A DNA stretch of 64,000 bases from Pseudomonas viridiflava (GCF_900589395.1 NZ_UUIS01000075.1:1-64000); one strand, 5' to 3'. Positions 15,563 through 24,937 are shown, numbered from the stretch's first letter. Program-made: numbers and translations. The notes: generated by a model not told the origin, from the sequence alone.

Positions 15563-17626
15563 ATGACAACACCGGACAAAGAGTATGTGAACTGGCTGGT
15601 CGAGCAATCGATGCTCAACGCCGCCCGGCAACGCGCCAAGACCTACGGCGGACAAGGGCGACTCTGGCAGCGCCCGTTCGCCCAGGCCCGGCCACGGGAC
15701 GCCTCGGCCATCGCCTCGGTGTGGTTCACAGCTTACCCGGCGTCGATCATTACCCGCGAGGGCGGTTCGGTGCTTGAAGCGCTGGGCGATGAGGAGCTGT
15801 GGCGTGCGCTGTCTGAAGTCGGCATCCAGGGCATTCACAACGGACCGCTGAAGTTGTCGGGCGGCCTGCAAGGCTATGAGCGTACGCCCAGCATTGATGG
15901 CAACTTCGACCGCATCAGCTTTGGAATCGACCCCGAACTGGGCAGTGAAACCCATCTGCTCAACCTCAGCCGCATCGCCGCGGCACACAATGCGGTGGTG
16001 ATCGACGACATCATTCCCTCGCACACCGGCAAGGGTGCCGATTTTCGCCTGGCCGAGATGGCCTACGAGGATTATCCCGGCCTTTACCACATGGTCGAAA
16101 TTCGCGAGGAAGACTGGCCGCTGCTGCCGGCAGTGCCAGAGGGCCGCGACGCGGTCAACCTGCTGCCCGAAGTGGTCGACCTGTTGCGCGACAAGCATTA
16201 CATCGTCGGCCAGCTGCAGCGGGTGATCTTTTTCGAGCCTGGCGTCAAGGAAACCGACTGGAGCGCCACCGATGTCGTGGTCGGCGTTGACGGCAAGCCC
16301 CGACGCTGGGTCTACCTGCATTACTTCAAGGAAGGCCAGCCATCGTTGAACTGGCTGGACCCAAGCTTTGCCGCGCAACAGATGATCATCGGCGATGCCC
16401 TGCATGCCATCGACGTCGTGGGCGCGCGGGTGCTGCGCCTGGACGCCAATGGCTTCCTTGGCGTGGAGCGCAAGGCCGAAGGCGGCGCCTGGTCGGAAAG
16501 CCACCCCTTGTCGATCACCGGCAACCAGTTGATTGGGGGCGCGATCCGCAAGGCTGGCGGTTTCAGTTTCCAGGAGCTGAACCTGACCATCGACGACATC
16601 GCTTCGATGTCGCACGGCGGGGCCGACCTGTCCTACGACTTTATTACGCGGCCGGCCTACCAGCACGCGCTGCTGACCGGCACCACTGAATTCCTGCGTC
16701 TGATGCTGCGCCAGGTGCATGCCTTCGGCATCGACCCGGCGTCGCTGATCCATGCTCTGCAAAACCACGATGAGCTGACCCTGGAACTGGTGCATTTCTG
16801 GACGCTGCATGCCCACGATACCTACCACTATCAAGGCCAGACCTTCCCCGGCAACATCCTGCGCGAGCACATTCGCGAAGAGATGTACGAGCATCTGGCC
16901 GGCGAGCATGCGCCTTACAATCTCAAGTTCGTCACCAACGGCGTGTCGTGCACCACGGCCAGTATCATCACTGCTGCGCTGGGCATTCGCGACCTGGACA
17001 CCCTGACCGAGGAGGATATTCTCCAGGTCCAGCACATCCACCTGTTGCTGGTGATGTTCAACGCCATGCAGCCGGGTGTGTTTGCACTGTCGGGCTGGGA
17101 CATGGTCGGTGCCTTGCCGCTGCCCGCCGACCAGGTCGAGCACCTGATGCGAGATGGCGATACGCGCTGGATCCATCGCGGCGCCTATGATCTGGTCGAT
17201 TCGGACCCTACGGTGCAGGTGTCGTCCGGCGGCATGCCACGCGCCAGAAGTCTGTACGGCAGCCTCAGCGAACAGTTGCAGCGGCCCGATTCGTTCGCCT
17301 CGCAGCTCAAGAAGATCCTGGCAGTGCGTCGGGCCTACGACATTGCTGCCAGCCGTCAGGTGCTGATCCCGGATGTCGAGCACCCCGGCCTGTTGATCAT
17401 GGTGCATGAGCTGCCAGCCGGTCGCGGCACGCAGATCACTGCACTGAACTTCAGCAACCAGCCGATCACCGAAACCCTGCACCTGCCGGCCGACATCATT
17501 CCGGGGCCGGTGGTCGACATCATCAACGAGCGGGTCGAGGGCGACCTGAGCGAGCAGGGCGAGTTCACTATCAACCTGGACGCCTACGAGGGCCTGGCGT
17601 TGAGGGTCGTGAGCAATCTGGTGTGA
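15563..17626 (+). CDS. treS: Trehalose synthase (maltose alpha-D-glucosyltransferase), Pseudomonas type
   Basis: Interconverts maltose and trehalose by intramolecular rearrangement; cytoplasmic GH13 enzyme of 687 residues, the length of the P. stutzeri-type TreS, which has no fused maltokinase. The catalytic signatures are present: nucleophile aspartate in RLDANGFLG, general acid glutamate in FQELNLT, and transition-state aspartate in LQNHDELTLEL. A GTG four codons upstream (15551) is an alternative start. It stands alone on the plus strand, away from the treY/treZ operon at 25-32 kb, followed by an XRE-cupin regulator. Confidence 0.92.
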   Translation: MTTPDKEYVNWLVEQSMLNAARQRAKTYGGQGRLWQRPFAQARPRDASAIASVWFTAYPASIITREGGSVLEALGDEELWRALSEVGIQGIHNGPLKLSGGLQGYERTPSIDGNFDRISFGIDPELGSETHLLNLSRIAAAHNAVVIDDIIPSHTGKGADFRLAEMAYEDYPGLYHMVEIREEDWPLLPAVPEGRDAVNLLPEVVDLLRDKHYIVGQLQRVIFFEPGVKETDWSATDVVVGVDGKPRRWVYLHYFKEGQPSLNWLDPSFAAQQMIIGDALHAIDVVGARVLRLDANGFLGVERKAEGGAWSESHPLSITGNQLIGGAIRKAGGFSFQELNLTIDDIASMSHGGADLSYDFITRPAYQHALLTGTTEFLRLMLRQVHAFGIDPASLIHALQNHDELTLELVHFWTLHAHDTYHYQGQTFPGNILREHIREEMYEHLAGEHAPYNLKFVTNGVSCTTASIITAALGIRDLDTLTEEDILQVQHIHLLLVMFNAMQPGVFALSGWDMVGALPLPADQVEHLMRDGDTRWIHRGAYDLVDSDPTVQVSSGGMPRARSLYGSLSEQLQRPDSFASQLKKILAVRRAYDIAASRQVLIPDVEHPGLLIMVHELPAGRGTQITALNFSNQPITETLHLPADIIPGPVVDIINERVEGDLSEQGEFTINLDAYEGLALRVVSNLV

Positions 17627-17669
17627 TCACGCCCGGGGCAATCGTGCTTTAATACGCGCCCTCCACGGC

Positions 17670-17692
17670 ACACGGCCAGTATCTGGCCGTGT
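17670..17692. terminator. Hairpin between treS and the XRE-cupin gene
   Basis: A perfect 9-bp inverted repeat (acacggcca / tggccgtgt) around a 5-base loop, 44 bases after the treS stop and 35 bases before the regulator start. No U-run follows. It could end treS transcription or be an operator for the XRE-type regulator. Confidence 0.45.
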
Positions 17693-17726
17693 CTCACCCT
17701 GCAAGCACTCTTCATTCAAGGCGGTT

Positions 17727-18281
17727 ATGGACACGGGCACCCGACTCAAGCTGGTTCGCGAAAGCCACAAACTCTCCCAGCGCGAGCTGGCCAGACGCAG
17801 CGGCGTAACTAACGCAACCATCTCGTTGATCGAACAGAACCGCGTCAGCCCCTCTGTCAGCTCCCTGAAAAAGCTGCTTGAAGGCATTCCCATGAGCCTG
17901 GCGGAGTTCTTCACGTTCGACCAGCCGCCGGGGCGCAGCACCGAACAACACGTATTTCGCGCCGGTGACCAACCGGACCTGGGGCGTGATGGCCTGCGCC
18001 TGCTGCTGGTGGGGGCGACCTTGCCCAGCCGGCAGATGCGTTTCCTGCGTGAGCAATACGCCCCTGGCGCCAGCTCCGGTGACGAGTCCATCGTGCATGC
18101 CGAGGGTGAGGAGTGTGGCCTGGTCACGCGTGGCACCATCGAGCTGACCATCGACGGTCAGGTTCATGTGCTAGGCGCTGGCGATGGCTATTATTTCCCC
18201 ACCACCCTCGCACATCGCTTTCGCAACATCGGCCAGGACGAGGCGGAAATCATCAGCGCCAACACCCCGGCCAATTTCTGA
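17727..18281 (+). CDS. XRE-family regulator with C-terminal cupin domain (PuuR-like)
   Basis: A 184-residue regulator: an N-terminal XRE helix-turn-helix (SQRELARRSGVTNATISLIE, residues about 17-37) and a C-terminal cupin (about 110-180; ECGLVTRGTIELTIDG, YYFPTTLAHRFRN). The architecture matches PuuR and related polyamine or amino-acid responsive repressors. A good ribosome site (aaggcgg) precedes the ATG. No transporter or catabolic gene of that pathway adjoins it; the acetylpolyamine genes are 38 kb away. Its target and ligand are unknown. Confidence 0.85.
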   Translation: MDTGTRLKLVRESHKLSQRELARRSGVTNATISLIEQNRVSPSVSSLKKLLEGIPMSLAEFFTFDQPPGRSTEQHVFRAGDQPDLGRDGLRLLLVGATLPSRQMRFLREQYAPGASSGDESIVHAEGEECGLVTRGTIELTIDGQVHVLGAGDGYYFPTTLAHRFRNIGQDEAEIISANTPANF

Positions 18282-18383
18282 CGCTGCAACCAATCCGCAA
18301 CACAGATTAAATCTGGCCCGCCTTGTGCACGATCACTGCGGTGCAAGGTCTCAGGCTGTATAGGCGGGTGAAAGGGGAAAGTT

Positions 18384-19430
18384 ATGGTGCGTCTATGTGC
18401 AGTGATGCTGATGGGGCTGCTGGGTGGCCTTGTTTCGGTGCAGGCCCTGGCCGACACGCAAACGTCCTGGAGCGCAGGTTTTCATGAACTGAGCTTTGCC
18501 GACCCGCTCGACGGGCAGGCAATGCGCGCCATCGCTTTCTATCCGTCCACCGCCGCCGAGCATGTCAACCGACTGCGTGGCTACGACGTCGAGGCCACTG
18601 CCGATGCTCCGGTCGCGATGGGCCGTTTCCCCTTGCTGTTGCTGTCGCACGGCAATACCGGCACGCCCCTGGCCATGCACGACCTGGCCACCTCGCTGGC
18701 GCGCCAGGGTTTTGTTGTGGTCGCCGTGGTGCACCCTGGCGACAACGACCGCGACCACAGCCGTCTTGGCAGCCTGAGCAACCTCTATGGGCGGCCCTTG
18801 CAGATTTCCGCCGCCATCAGCGCGGCCTTGCAGGAGCCTTTGCTGGCGCCTTACCTCAGTGCCCGTCAGGTCGGTGTGATCGGCTATTCGGCCGGTGGCG
18901 AGACTGCGCTGATCCTGGCCGGTGCCCAGCCCGATCCGAAGCGGCTGCGCCAATACTGCATCGAACGCCCCGACGATCAGGATGCCTGCAAGACCCAGGG
19001 TCATCTGGTGGTCGACCGCGACGACCTGCATGCCGAGGCCGACCCGCGTGTCGGGGCGTTGCTGCTGATGGCGCCGTTGAGCCTGATGTTCGGTCGCCAG
19101 ACCCTGAGCGATGTGCATGTGCCGGTGCTGATGTATGCCGGCGACGATGACCGCCTGCTGGCGCTGGACAAGAACGCCGAGGCCCTGGCCCGCAAACTGC
19201 CACAGGCACCCGACTACAAACTGCTGGCCGGGGCCGGGCATTTCGTGTTCATGGCCCCCTGCAGCACCGAACAGCGCGCAACCATGCCGATTCTGTGCAA
19301 CGACGCCGAAGGCGTGGACCGCGAGGACATCCATCGCACTTTGAGTGCCGAGGCGGGACGCTTTTTCAGCGATGCCCTCGGCACCCCGGAAAGCGAACGC
19401 TCAGGCCTGCAGACTGCCCACCACTTGTAG
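18384..19430 (+). CDS. Secreted alpha/beta hydrolase, dienelactone-hydrolase-like
   Basis: A 348-residue alpha/beta hydrolase with a signal peptide (cleavage near ALA-D, residue 23). The oxyanion-hole region LLLSHGNTGTPLAMHDLA, the nucleophile elbow GYSAGGETAL and the late GHFVFMAPC histidine motif make the fold and a Ser-Asp-His triad clear. It belongs to the group annotated as predicted dienelactone hydrolases, which act on varied esters. The strong ribosome site (aaaggggaaag) fixes the start. Its TAG stop is formed by the first bases of the palindromic repeat at 19427. Confidence 0.8.
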   Translation: MVRLCAVMLMGLLGGLVSVQALADTQTSWSAGFHELSFADPLDGQAMRAIAFYPSTAAEHVNRLRGYDVEATADAPVAMGRFPLLLLSHGNTGTPLAMHDLATSLARQGFVVVAVVHPGDNDRDHSRLGSLSNLYGRPLQISAAISAALQEPLLAPYLSARQVGVIGYSAGGETALILAGAQPDPKRLRQYCIERPDDQDACKTQGHLVVDRDDLHAEADPRVGALLLMAPLSLMFGRQTLSDVHVPVLMYAGDDDRLLALDKNAEALARKLPQAPDYKLLAGAGHFVFMAPCSTEQRATMPILCNDAEGVDREDIHRTLSAEAGRFFSDALGTPESERSGLQTAHHL

Positions 19431-19535
19431 GAGCACGCTCTGCCCGCGACCGAGTGCGCAGCGCTCGCAGAAATGTGTGAAACGCTGAAATTTTACGACT
19501 GCTACGCAGCCGGTCGCGGGCAAGCGCGCTCCTAC
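19427..19535. repeat. Palindromic REP-like element, copy 1
   Basis: Imperfect inverted repeat of 109 bases. The outer arms are gtaggagcacgctctgcccg and the complement of gcaagcgcgctcctac; the centre contains aacgctgaaattttacgact and gctacgcagccggtcgcggg. The same arms and centre recur at 40402-40524 (opposite orientation) and 49759-49921. The stop codon of the preceding hydrolase gene lies in the left arm (gTAGgag). Confidence 0.85.
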
Positions 19536-19567
19536 AGACAGGGACCGCGTAAGAAGTCGCTCGACCG

Positions 19568-20239
19568 TTACACAGGCAGTTGTGCAGCCGCTTCCAATGA
19601 TCTCAGGTAATCACCAAACCCGCCCTGCGCCCGTGGGTCCAGGCGCGTGCTGGTGGTGACCTGAGGGCGGCAACTCCAGGCGATACGGGCGCCTGTGACT
19701 TCCAGTTGGCGTACCAGATGCACATCCTCGTGGCAGGCCAGCGCCGGGAATCCACCGGCGCGCTGGTAGGCCTGGGCGCTGATGCCCAGGTTGGCGCCGT
19801 GGACATGTCGATGATCGTCACGTTGCTGGTACAGGCTCAAGTAATGCGCCCTGGCGGCCGGCGAGTAGTCTTCACACCATTGGCCCGGAATCACGGTGCC
19901 ACAGACGGCGTCGGCGCCCAGTTGCAGTTGCTCGTGCAGCCAGTCTTCGGCCACCGTGCTGTCGCCGTCGGTGCACGCCAGCCAGCGTGCGCCTTCATCG
20001 AGCAGCGCCTGGGCGCCCGCGGCGCGGGCCTGGCCTACATTGCGGGCGTCCAGTTCCAGGGTCATGACACCGCGCCCGCGAGCGATTTGGGCCGAGTCAT
20101 CGGTGCAGCTGTCGAGTACCACCAGAATGCGTACAGGCTCACCTTGCAGTCCTGGATGCATCGCGGCCAGTTGTACTGAGGTCAGGCACAGGTCCAGCCG
20201 TTGTTCCTCATTGTGAACCGGGATGAGCACGCCGATCAT
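19568..20239 (-). CDS. Family 2 glycosyltransferase
   Basis: A 223-residue GT-A fold glycosyltransferase: MIGVLIPVHNEEQRLDLCL at the N-terminus, the nucleotide-sugar site ACTDGDSTV (DxD-type) near residue 90, and HGANLGISAQAYQRAGGF with CHEDVHLVRQLE as the acceptor and catalytic region. The frame is open far upstream, but the ATG at 20239 has a strong ribosome site (aaaggag) and gives a standard N-terminus. The start overlaps the end of the methyltransferase gene by 32 bases, so the two are translationally coupled. Last gene of the four-gene block. Confidence 0.85.
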   Translation of the reverse strand: MIGVLIPVHNEEQRLDLCLTSVQLAAMHPGLQGEPVRILVVLDSCTDDSAQIARGRGVMTLELDARNVGQARAAGAQALLDEGARWLACTDGDSTVAEDWLHEQLQLGADAVCGTVIPGQWCEDYSPAARAHYLSLYQQRDDHRHVHGANLGISAQAYQRAGGFPALACHEDVHLVRQLEVTGARIAWSCRPQVTTSTRLDPRAQGGFGDYLRSLEAAAQLPV

Positions 20240-20834
20240 CGTCAAACTCCTTTTGCGCGACCGACAAGGCGTCGCGGCTGAATACGTCCAGGAGAAAGTC
20301 CGGTTCCCGGTGGCTGCAAACCCGGTGCAGGGACAAGTGTTTTTCAAGCAGGTCATGCACCTGCCCGGCCTCCAGCGGGCAGCCCTCGATGGCCGGTCGC
20401 CAATGGCAGGCGAGCAACTGACCATCGTCGCTCAACGAGGCCAGCGCGCAGTTGATCAAGCGCTGCAGGTCCTGTTCATCGAGGTAATACCCCACTTCGC
20501 TGAGTACGATCAGGTCGAAAGGGCCTTCAGGCCAGTCCTGCGGCAGGCGACCCTGCATGATCGTGGCGTGTGCCACACCCTGCAGGCGCTGGCGCGCCAG
20601 GTCCACGGCACGGCTTGAGGTGTCGCAACCCAGGAAGCGGTCACAACGCTCGGCCAGCGCCGCGCTCAGCTCGCCATTGGCACAACCGGGCTCGAAAATC
20701 GAGCGGTAGTGCTCACGGGGCAGGGTGGCCAAGGTCAGCGCGCGTTTGCGCCGTTCGTACCAGCGTTGACGAAAGGCCCACGGATCATCAGTGTGCTGGA
20801 ACAGCTCATCGAAATACGCGTCCGTCACACTCAT
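20208..20834 (-). CDS. NodS-like SAM-dependent methyltransferase
   Basis: A 208-residue class I methyltransferase. Motif I is IFEPGCANGELSAALAERC, followed by the acidic GCDTSSRAV strand and FDLIVLSEVGYYLDE. The opening YFDELFQHTDDPWAFRQRWYERRK is typical of the NodS group, whose founder N-methylates the free amine of deacetylated chitin oligosaccharides. The start overlaps the PIG-L deacetylase stop by four bases (ATGA). Pairing with a deacetylase suggests it methylates the amine that enzyme exposes; this is inference. Confidence 0.82.
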   Translation of the reverse strand: MSVTDAYFDELFQHTDDPWAFRQRWYERRKRALTLATLPREHYRSIFEPGCANGELSAALAERCDRFLGCDTSSRAVDLARQRLQGVAHATIMQGRLPQDWPEGPFDLIVLSEVGYYLDEQDLQRLINCALASLSDDGQLLACHWRPAIEGCPLEAGQVHDLLEKHLSLHRVCSHREPDFLLDVFSRDALSVAQKEFDDDRRAHPGSQ

Positions 20835-21601
20835 ATGAACACCAGCTCGAAGGGTTGCAGCAGGCGCTCCTGCGCCCACTCAGGCAGGACCGGCGCCAGA
20901 CCGATGTCCGGGTCACCTTGCAACTGGCTGACAAAGGCGCTGACCGCGTCGCGCTTGCGGGCCAGCGAGGCGGGGTCCAGCAGCAGTTTGCGGGCGCGCT
21001 CCCAGGGCAGGCGCTTGTCTTCGGGCGCGGCCCAGTGCCAGGCCCAGATCGGCACCTCGTTGAATGCAGCGCCGACCATGGCGCAGGCATTGGCACAGGC
21101 GCGCCCGACGGCTTCGTGATCGCCATGCCCGTCGCTGCGCCAGGTGCCAAACACCACGTCGGTGGGCAGCAGATGGCTTTCCAGAAAGGCTTGTAGCTCG
21201 CTTTCGCGCTCGGCCACCGCACCGTCCTGAAACGCCGCACGCAACCAGGGCAGCTCGGTCGGCAGGCCGAGGCGTTGCAGGGCATCGGCGCTTTCATCGG
21301 GCCGCGCAGCGGCCAGCCGTGAGGCCGGCCAACGTGCTGAACCAGGGTGGCTGGCGGTGCCGTTGGTGACGGAGATCAGCAACAGGTCGCGCTGCAGCAG
21401 ATGCAACTGGCTCATCAGGCCGCCGCACCCTAGCACTTCATCGTCCGGGTGCGGAGCGACGATCACGGCCCGGCAGGTGGGAGGTACCAGCAGGTCGGCG
21501 CTGATGGCCGGCACCGCGGCCAACCGTCCTGACGCCTGCCAGGCGCTGAGCGGGGTGCCACGGCCCTCGGCGTCATCGCTGACCACGAAGCCTTCATTCA
21601 T
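20831..21601 (-). CDS. PIG-L / LmbE family zinc deacetylase
   Basis: A 256-residue N-acetyl-sugar deacetylase of the PIG-L (LmbE) family, which includes the GlcNAc-inositol deacetylases. The metal-binding motif APHPDDEVLGCGG and the downstream HGDH motif are intact. In-frame ATGs lie at 21640, 21610 and 21601; the last overlaps the upstream stop as ATGA, so I use it. Second gene of the block ACAD-like, deacetylase, methyltransferase, glycosyltransferase. The true substrate is not known. Confidence 0.85.
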   Translation of the reverse strand: MNEGFVVSDDAEGRGTPLSAWQASGRLAAVPAISADLLVPPTCRAVIVAPHPDDEVLGCGGLMSQLHLLQRDLLLISVTNGTASHPGSARWPASRLAAARPDESADALQRLGLPTELPWLRAAFQDGAVAERESELQAFLESHLLPTDVVFGTWRSDGHGDHEAVGRACANACAMVGAAFNEVPIWAWHWAAPEDKRLPWERARKLLLDPASLARKRDAVSAFVSQLQGDPDIGLAPVLPEWAQERLLQPFELVFI

Positions 21602-22599
21602 AGCGTCCATTCCTGCACAGGTGCATGTTTTACGGCCCATTGGCCCAGTGTCGCCAGGTCACGCTCGGCGTGACTCTGGCGTAGAAATACGGGAAGGTCG
21701 GCCATCAACCGGGCAAAGCCCGGGTCCTTGCAGTAAGGCCCGGCGCCCAGCGCCCGACCCACATGATGAATAACGGTGTCGGCACATGCCTCGACACTGG
21801 CGCGACAGCGCCGGGCCAGGTGTTCGGCATCAGCCAAAGGGTGGTCGTCAAGGTGGCTGGCAGCGCTTCGCAGCACCTGCACGGCGCCGTGCAGCGCAGC
21901 ATCCACGGCGCCCAGGTGGGCCAGGGCATGAGGTTCTTCGCGTTGTGCCAGTTGGCGCGGCAGGTAGCACGCCAGTGCCTGCGCCGCCCCATACCAACAA
22001 GCGGCAATACCGATTGCACCGTGCCAGAAGCCCTGGCGGTGCAGATAGGCGCCGGGCGCACCCACCCGCCAGCCCAAGGCGTGCTCGAAGCTCACCTCGA
22101 CACTGGCGGTTGCGCCCATGCCCACCGCGCACCAGCCCTCGTCAGTGACCTGCACACCAGGCTGGTCGAGCGACACCGCCACCAATTGCTGGCGGCCCTG
22201 CTCGTCCCAGGCTGTCAGCAGTGCGTGGCTGAGCACCGACGCGCCGCTGCACCAGGCCTTGAGACCATCCAGGCGCACAGGGTCACCGGCGCCACTGACC
22301 CGAACCCGGGCCTGTGGCGGTTCCGCGGCCCACATGCCCCAGGTGCTGCCGGCCGGAACCGGCGGCGCACCCAATTCAGCCATGATTGCCAGCGCATCGG
22401 TGTGGCCTTCATAGAACTTGCACAGCCCCAGGTCATGGCCGGCCACGCAGGCCAGGGCCTGCCAGCGTGCCAGGGTCTGGCCGCTTGCCGGTAACGGCAA
22501 GCGGTCGAGTCCCTGGCTGACCATGTCCTGCAGGCACACGCTCAGTTCAGCGGTGCCGGCCTGGGTCAAGCGATGCTGGTCGAAGAACGCGGCCAGCAT
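21598..22599 (-). CDS. Acyl-CoA-dehydrogenase-like flavoprotein
   Basis: A 333-residue protein resembling acyl-CoA dehydrogenases but shorter than the usual 380 or so. It has the middle-domain pattern STWGMWAAEPP and LDGLKAWCSGA, a VEVSFEHALGWRV strand, and an all-helical C-terminal domain. I cannot identify the catalytic glutamate by eye, so it may be a flavin enzyme of altered chemistry or a structural partner. It follows glgX with a 5-base gap and starts the four-gene block, so glgX and these genes are likely cotranscribed. Confidence 0.75.
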   Translation of the reverse strand: MLAAFFDQHRLTQAGTAELSVCLQDMVSQGLDRLPLPASGQTLARWQALACVAGHDLGLCKFYEGHTDALAIMAELGAPPVPAGSTWGMWAAEPPQARVRVSGAGDPVRLDGLKAWCSGASVLSHALLTAWDEQGRQQLVAVSLDQPGVQVTDEGWCAVGMGATASVEVSFEHALGWRVGAPGAYLHRQGFWHGAIGIAACWYGAAQALACYLPRQLAQREEPHALAHLGAVDAALHGAVQVLRSAASHLDDHPLADAEHLARRCRASVEACADTVIHHVGRALGAGPYCKDPGFARLMADLPVFLRQSHAERDLATLGQWAVKHAPVQEWTL

Positions 22600-22604
22600 T
22601 GCAA

Positions 22605-24776
22605 TTACGCCTGTTCGTCGTGCTGCAGTTCAAACAGCAGCAACGAACGTGGCGTGACGGTGTAGACACTTCCGGACTCCAGGCGAGCCTTGCGCGGCGT
22701 ATCGTCCAGGTTGGTGTCGATCAGGCAGGTGTAATGCGTGCCTTCGGGCACCTCGGGCAAGGTGAATTCGACGCCTTCATGGTGCGCATTGACCACCAGC
22801 AACAAGGTGGCATCGGCGCCAGGGCGACGAATACCGGTTTCCTGAGCGCGACCGTCCATCAGCATGCCCAGGCAGCGGCCGTTCGGGTCCTGCCACTGCT
22901 CGACGCTCATTTCATTGCCGTCCGGCGCCAGCCAGGTGACGTCCTTGACCCCGATTTCCTCGTTGTAGTCGCCCACCAGGAAGCGGCTGCGGCGCAGGAT
23001 CGGGTAGCTCTGACGCAACTTGATCACACGCTTGACGAACTTGAGCAGGGCCTCGCCGTCACCGTCCAGGTTCCAGTTGATCCAGCCGATCTCGCTGTCC
23101 TGGCAATAGGCGTTGTTGTTGCCGTGCTGGGTCCGGGCGAACTCATCACCGGCGACGATCATCGGCGTGCCTTGGGCCAACAGCAGGGTGGCGAAGAAAT
23201 TGCGCATCTGACGCAGGCGCAGGCTATTGATTTCGCCGTCTTCGGTCGGACCTTCGACACCATGGTTCCAGGACAGGTTGTTGTTGCTGCCGTCCTGGTT
23301 GTTTTCGTCGTTGGCTTCGTTGTGCTTGTCGTTGTACGACACCAGGTCGTGCAGGGTGAAGCCGTCGTGGGCGGTGATGAAGTTCACCGAGGCCTGTGGC
23401 CGGCGGCCGCGCTGGTTGAACATGTTGCCCGACGCGGTCAGGCGTGCGGCAAAGTCAGGCAGCTGGGCTTCATCGCCTTTCCAGAAGGCGCGCACGGTGT
23501 CGCGGAACTTGTCGTTCCACTCCATCCAGCCCGGTGGGAAGCCGCCGACCTGATAACCACCGGGGCCGCAGTCCCAAGGCTCGGCAATCAGTTTGACCTG
23601 GCGCAGCACCGGATCCTGGCGGCAGGCGACCAGGAAGCTGTGGCGCTCGTCGAAGCCGTCGTGGTAACGGCCCAGAATGGTCGCCAGGTCGAAGCGGAAG
23701 CCGTCGACGTGCATTTCCGAGGCCCAGTAGCGCAGCGAGTCGGTGACCATTTGCAGTACGCACGGGTGGCTCAGGTCCAGGGTGTTGCCGGTGCCGGAGT
23801 CGTTGATGTAGAAGCGCTTGTCATCGGGCATCAGGCGATAGTACGAGGCGTTGTCGATGCCACGCATCGACAGGGTCGGGCCCAGTTCATTGCCTTCGGC
23901 GGTGTGGTTGTAGACCACGTCAAGGATGACTTCCAGGCCGCCCTTGTGCATGTGCGCAACCATTTCCTTGAACTCGGCAATCTTGCCGTGGGCCAGGTAA
24001 CGCGGGTCGGGCGCAAAGAACGCGATGCTGTTGTAGCCCCAGTAGTTGGTCATGCCCTTTTGCAGCAGATGCTGGTCATTGACAAAGGCATGGATGGGCA
24101 GCAGCTCGACCGACGTGACGCCCAGCTTGCGGATGTGCTCGATGACTTCCGGCACTTTCAGGCCCAGGAACGTGCCTTTGTATTCTTCCGGCACGGCCGG
24201 GTGCATCTTGGTATAACCGCGCACATGGGTTTCATAAAGAATGGTCTTGTCCCACGGGGTGCTGACGCGCTGGTCACGGCCCCAGGTGTAGGCCTCGTCA
24301 ATCACCTTGCTCTTGGGCACGAAGGGGGCGCTGTCACGTTCGTCGAAGCTCAGGTCACCATCGGGGTGGCCGATGGTGTAGCCGAACAACGACTCGGACC
24401 ACTTCAGCTCACCGACCAGTTGCTTGGCATAGGGGTCGATCAGCAGTTTGTTGTGGTTGAACCGATGGCCATTGCTTGGATCGTACGGGCCATACACACG
24501 GTAGCCGTAGACCAGCCCCGGGTGGGCGTCGGGCAGGTAGCCGTGGAAAATTTCATCGGTGTATTCAGGCAGCTCGATACGTTCCAGCTCCACCTCGCCG
24601 GTGGAGTCGAACAGGCACAGTTCAACCTTGGTGGCATTGGCCGAGAACAGGGCGAAGTTGACGCCCAGTCCGTCCCAGTTGGCGCCCAGGGGAAAGGGCA
24701 GGCCCTCACGCAAACGTGAGATCGAAGGCTTGGATTCAGGGGTGTCATGGGAAGCTTTTTTCGACGACGTGCTCAT
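22605..24776 (-). CDS. glgX: Glycogen debranching enzyme GlgX
   Basis: Isoamylase-type GH13 enzyme of 723 residues that hydrolyses alpha-1,6 branches of glycogen-like glucan. It has an N-terminal CBM48-like domain (GLGVNFALFSANATKVELCL), then the GH13 motifs: DVVYNHTAEG, nucleophile GFRFDLATILG, general acid LIAEPWDCGPGGYQVG and NFITAHDGFTL. Its product feeds MalQ and TreY. The gene follows the DUF2934 gene after a 161-base gap that may hold its own promoter, and precedes the ACAD-like gene by five bases. Confidence 0.95.
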   Translation of the reverse strand: MSTSSKKASHDTPESKPSISRLREGLPFPLGANWDGLGVNFALFSANATKVELCLFDSTGEVELERIELPEYTDEIFHGYLPDAHPGLVYGYRVYGPYDPSNGHRFNHNKLLIDPYAKQLVGELKWSESLFGYTIGHPDGDLSFDERDSAPFVPKSKVIDEAYTWGRDQRVSTPWDKTILYETHVRGYTKMHPAVPEEYKGTFLGLKVPEVIEHIRKLGVTSVELLPIHAFVNDQHLLQKGMTNYWGYNSIAFFAPDPRYLAHGKIAEFKEMVAHMHKGGLEVILDVVYNHTAEGNELGPTLSMRGIDNASYYRLMPDDKRFYINDSGTGNTLDLSHPCVLQMVTDSLRYWASEMHVDGFRFDLATILGRYHDGFDERHSFLVACRQDPVLRQVKLIAEPWDCGPGGYQVGGFPPGWMEWNDKFRDTVRAFWKGDEAQLPDFAARLTASGNMFNQRGRRPQASVNFITAHDGFTLHDLVSYNDKHNEANDENNQDGSNNNLSWNHGVEGPTEDGEINSLRLRQMRNFFATLLLAQGTPMIVAGDEFARTQHGNNNAYCQDSEIGWINWNLDGDGEALLKFVKRVIKLRQSYPILRRSRFLVGDYNEEIGVKDVTWLAPDGNEMSVEQWQDPNGRCLGMLMDGRAQETGIRRPGADATLLLVVNAHHEGVEFTLPEVPEGTHYTCLIDTNLDDTPRKARLESGSVYTVTPRSLLLFELQHDEQA

Positions 24777-24890
24777 GGTTGTTTCCTGAGATAAAAATAA
24801 GGCCTGAAAAGATGTTTTCCGGGCGGCCGTTCCCGTTATCGCGGCCAGGGCCCGACAAGGTCGAGAAAAAGCAGGGTCAATCGGGGCCGT

Positions 24891-24921
24891 CAGCGCCGCA
24901 GCAGCAAGGCTGCCGGCGCTG
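24891..24921 (-). terminator. Hairpin downstream of the DUF2934 gene
   Basis: A 7-bp inverted repeat (cagcgcc / ggcgctg) with further partial pairing inside, 17 bases past the DUF2934 stop. About 20 bases later the minus strand reads ctgctttttctc. It may attenuate transcription between the treY block and glgX; not a textbook terminator. Confidence 0.35.
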
Positions 24922-24937
24922 GGGCATGGAGCCTGGC

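Noticed and set aside
22599..24719. A 706-codon plus-strand frame opposite glgX
   Set aside because: Mirror of glgX, which has all GH13 motifs on the minus strand.
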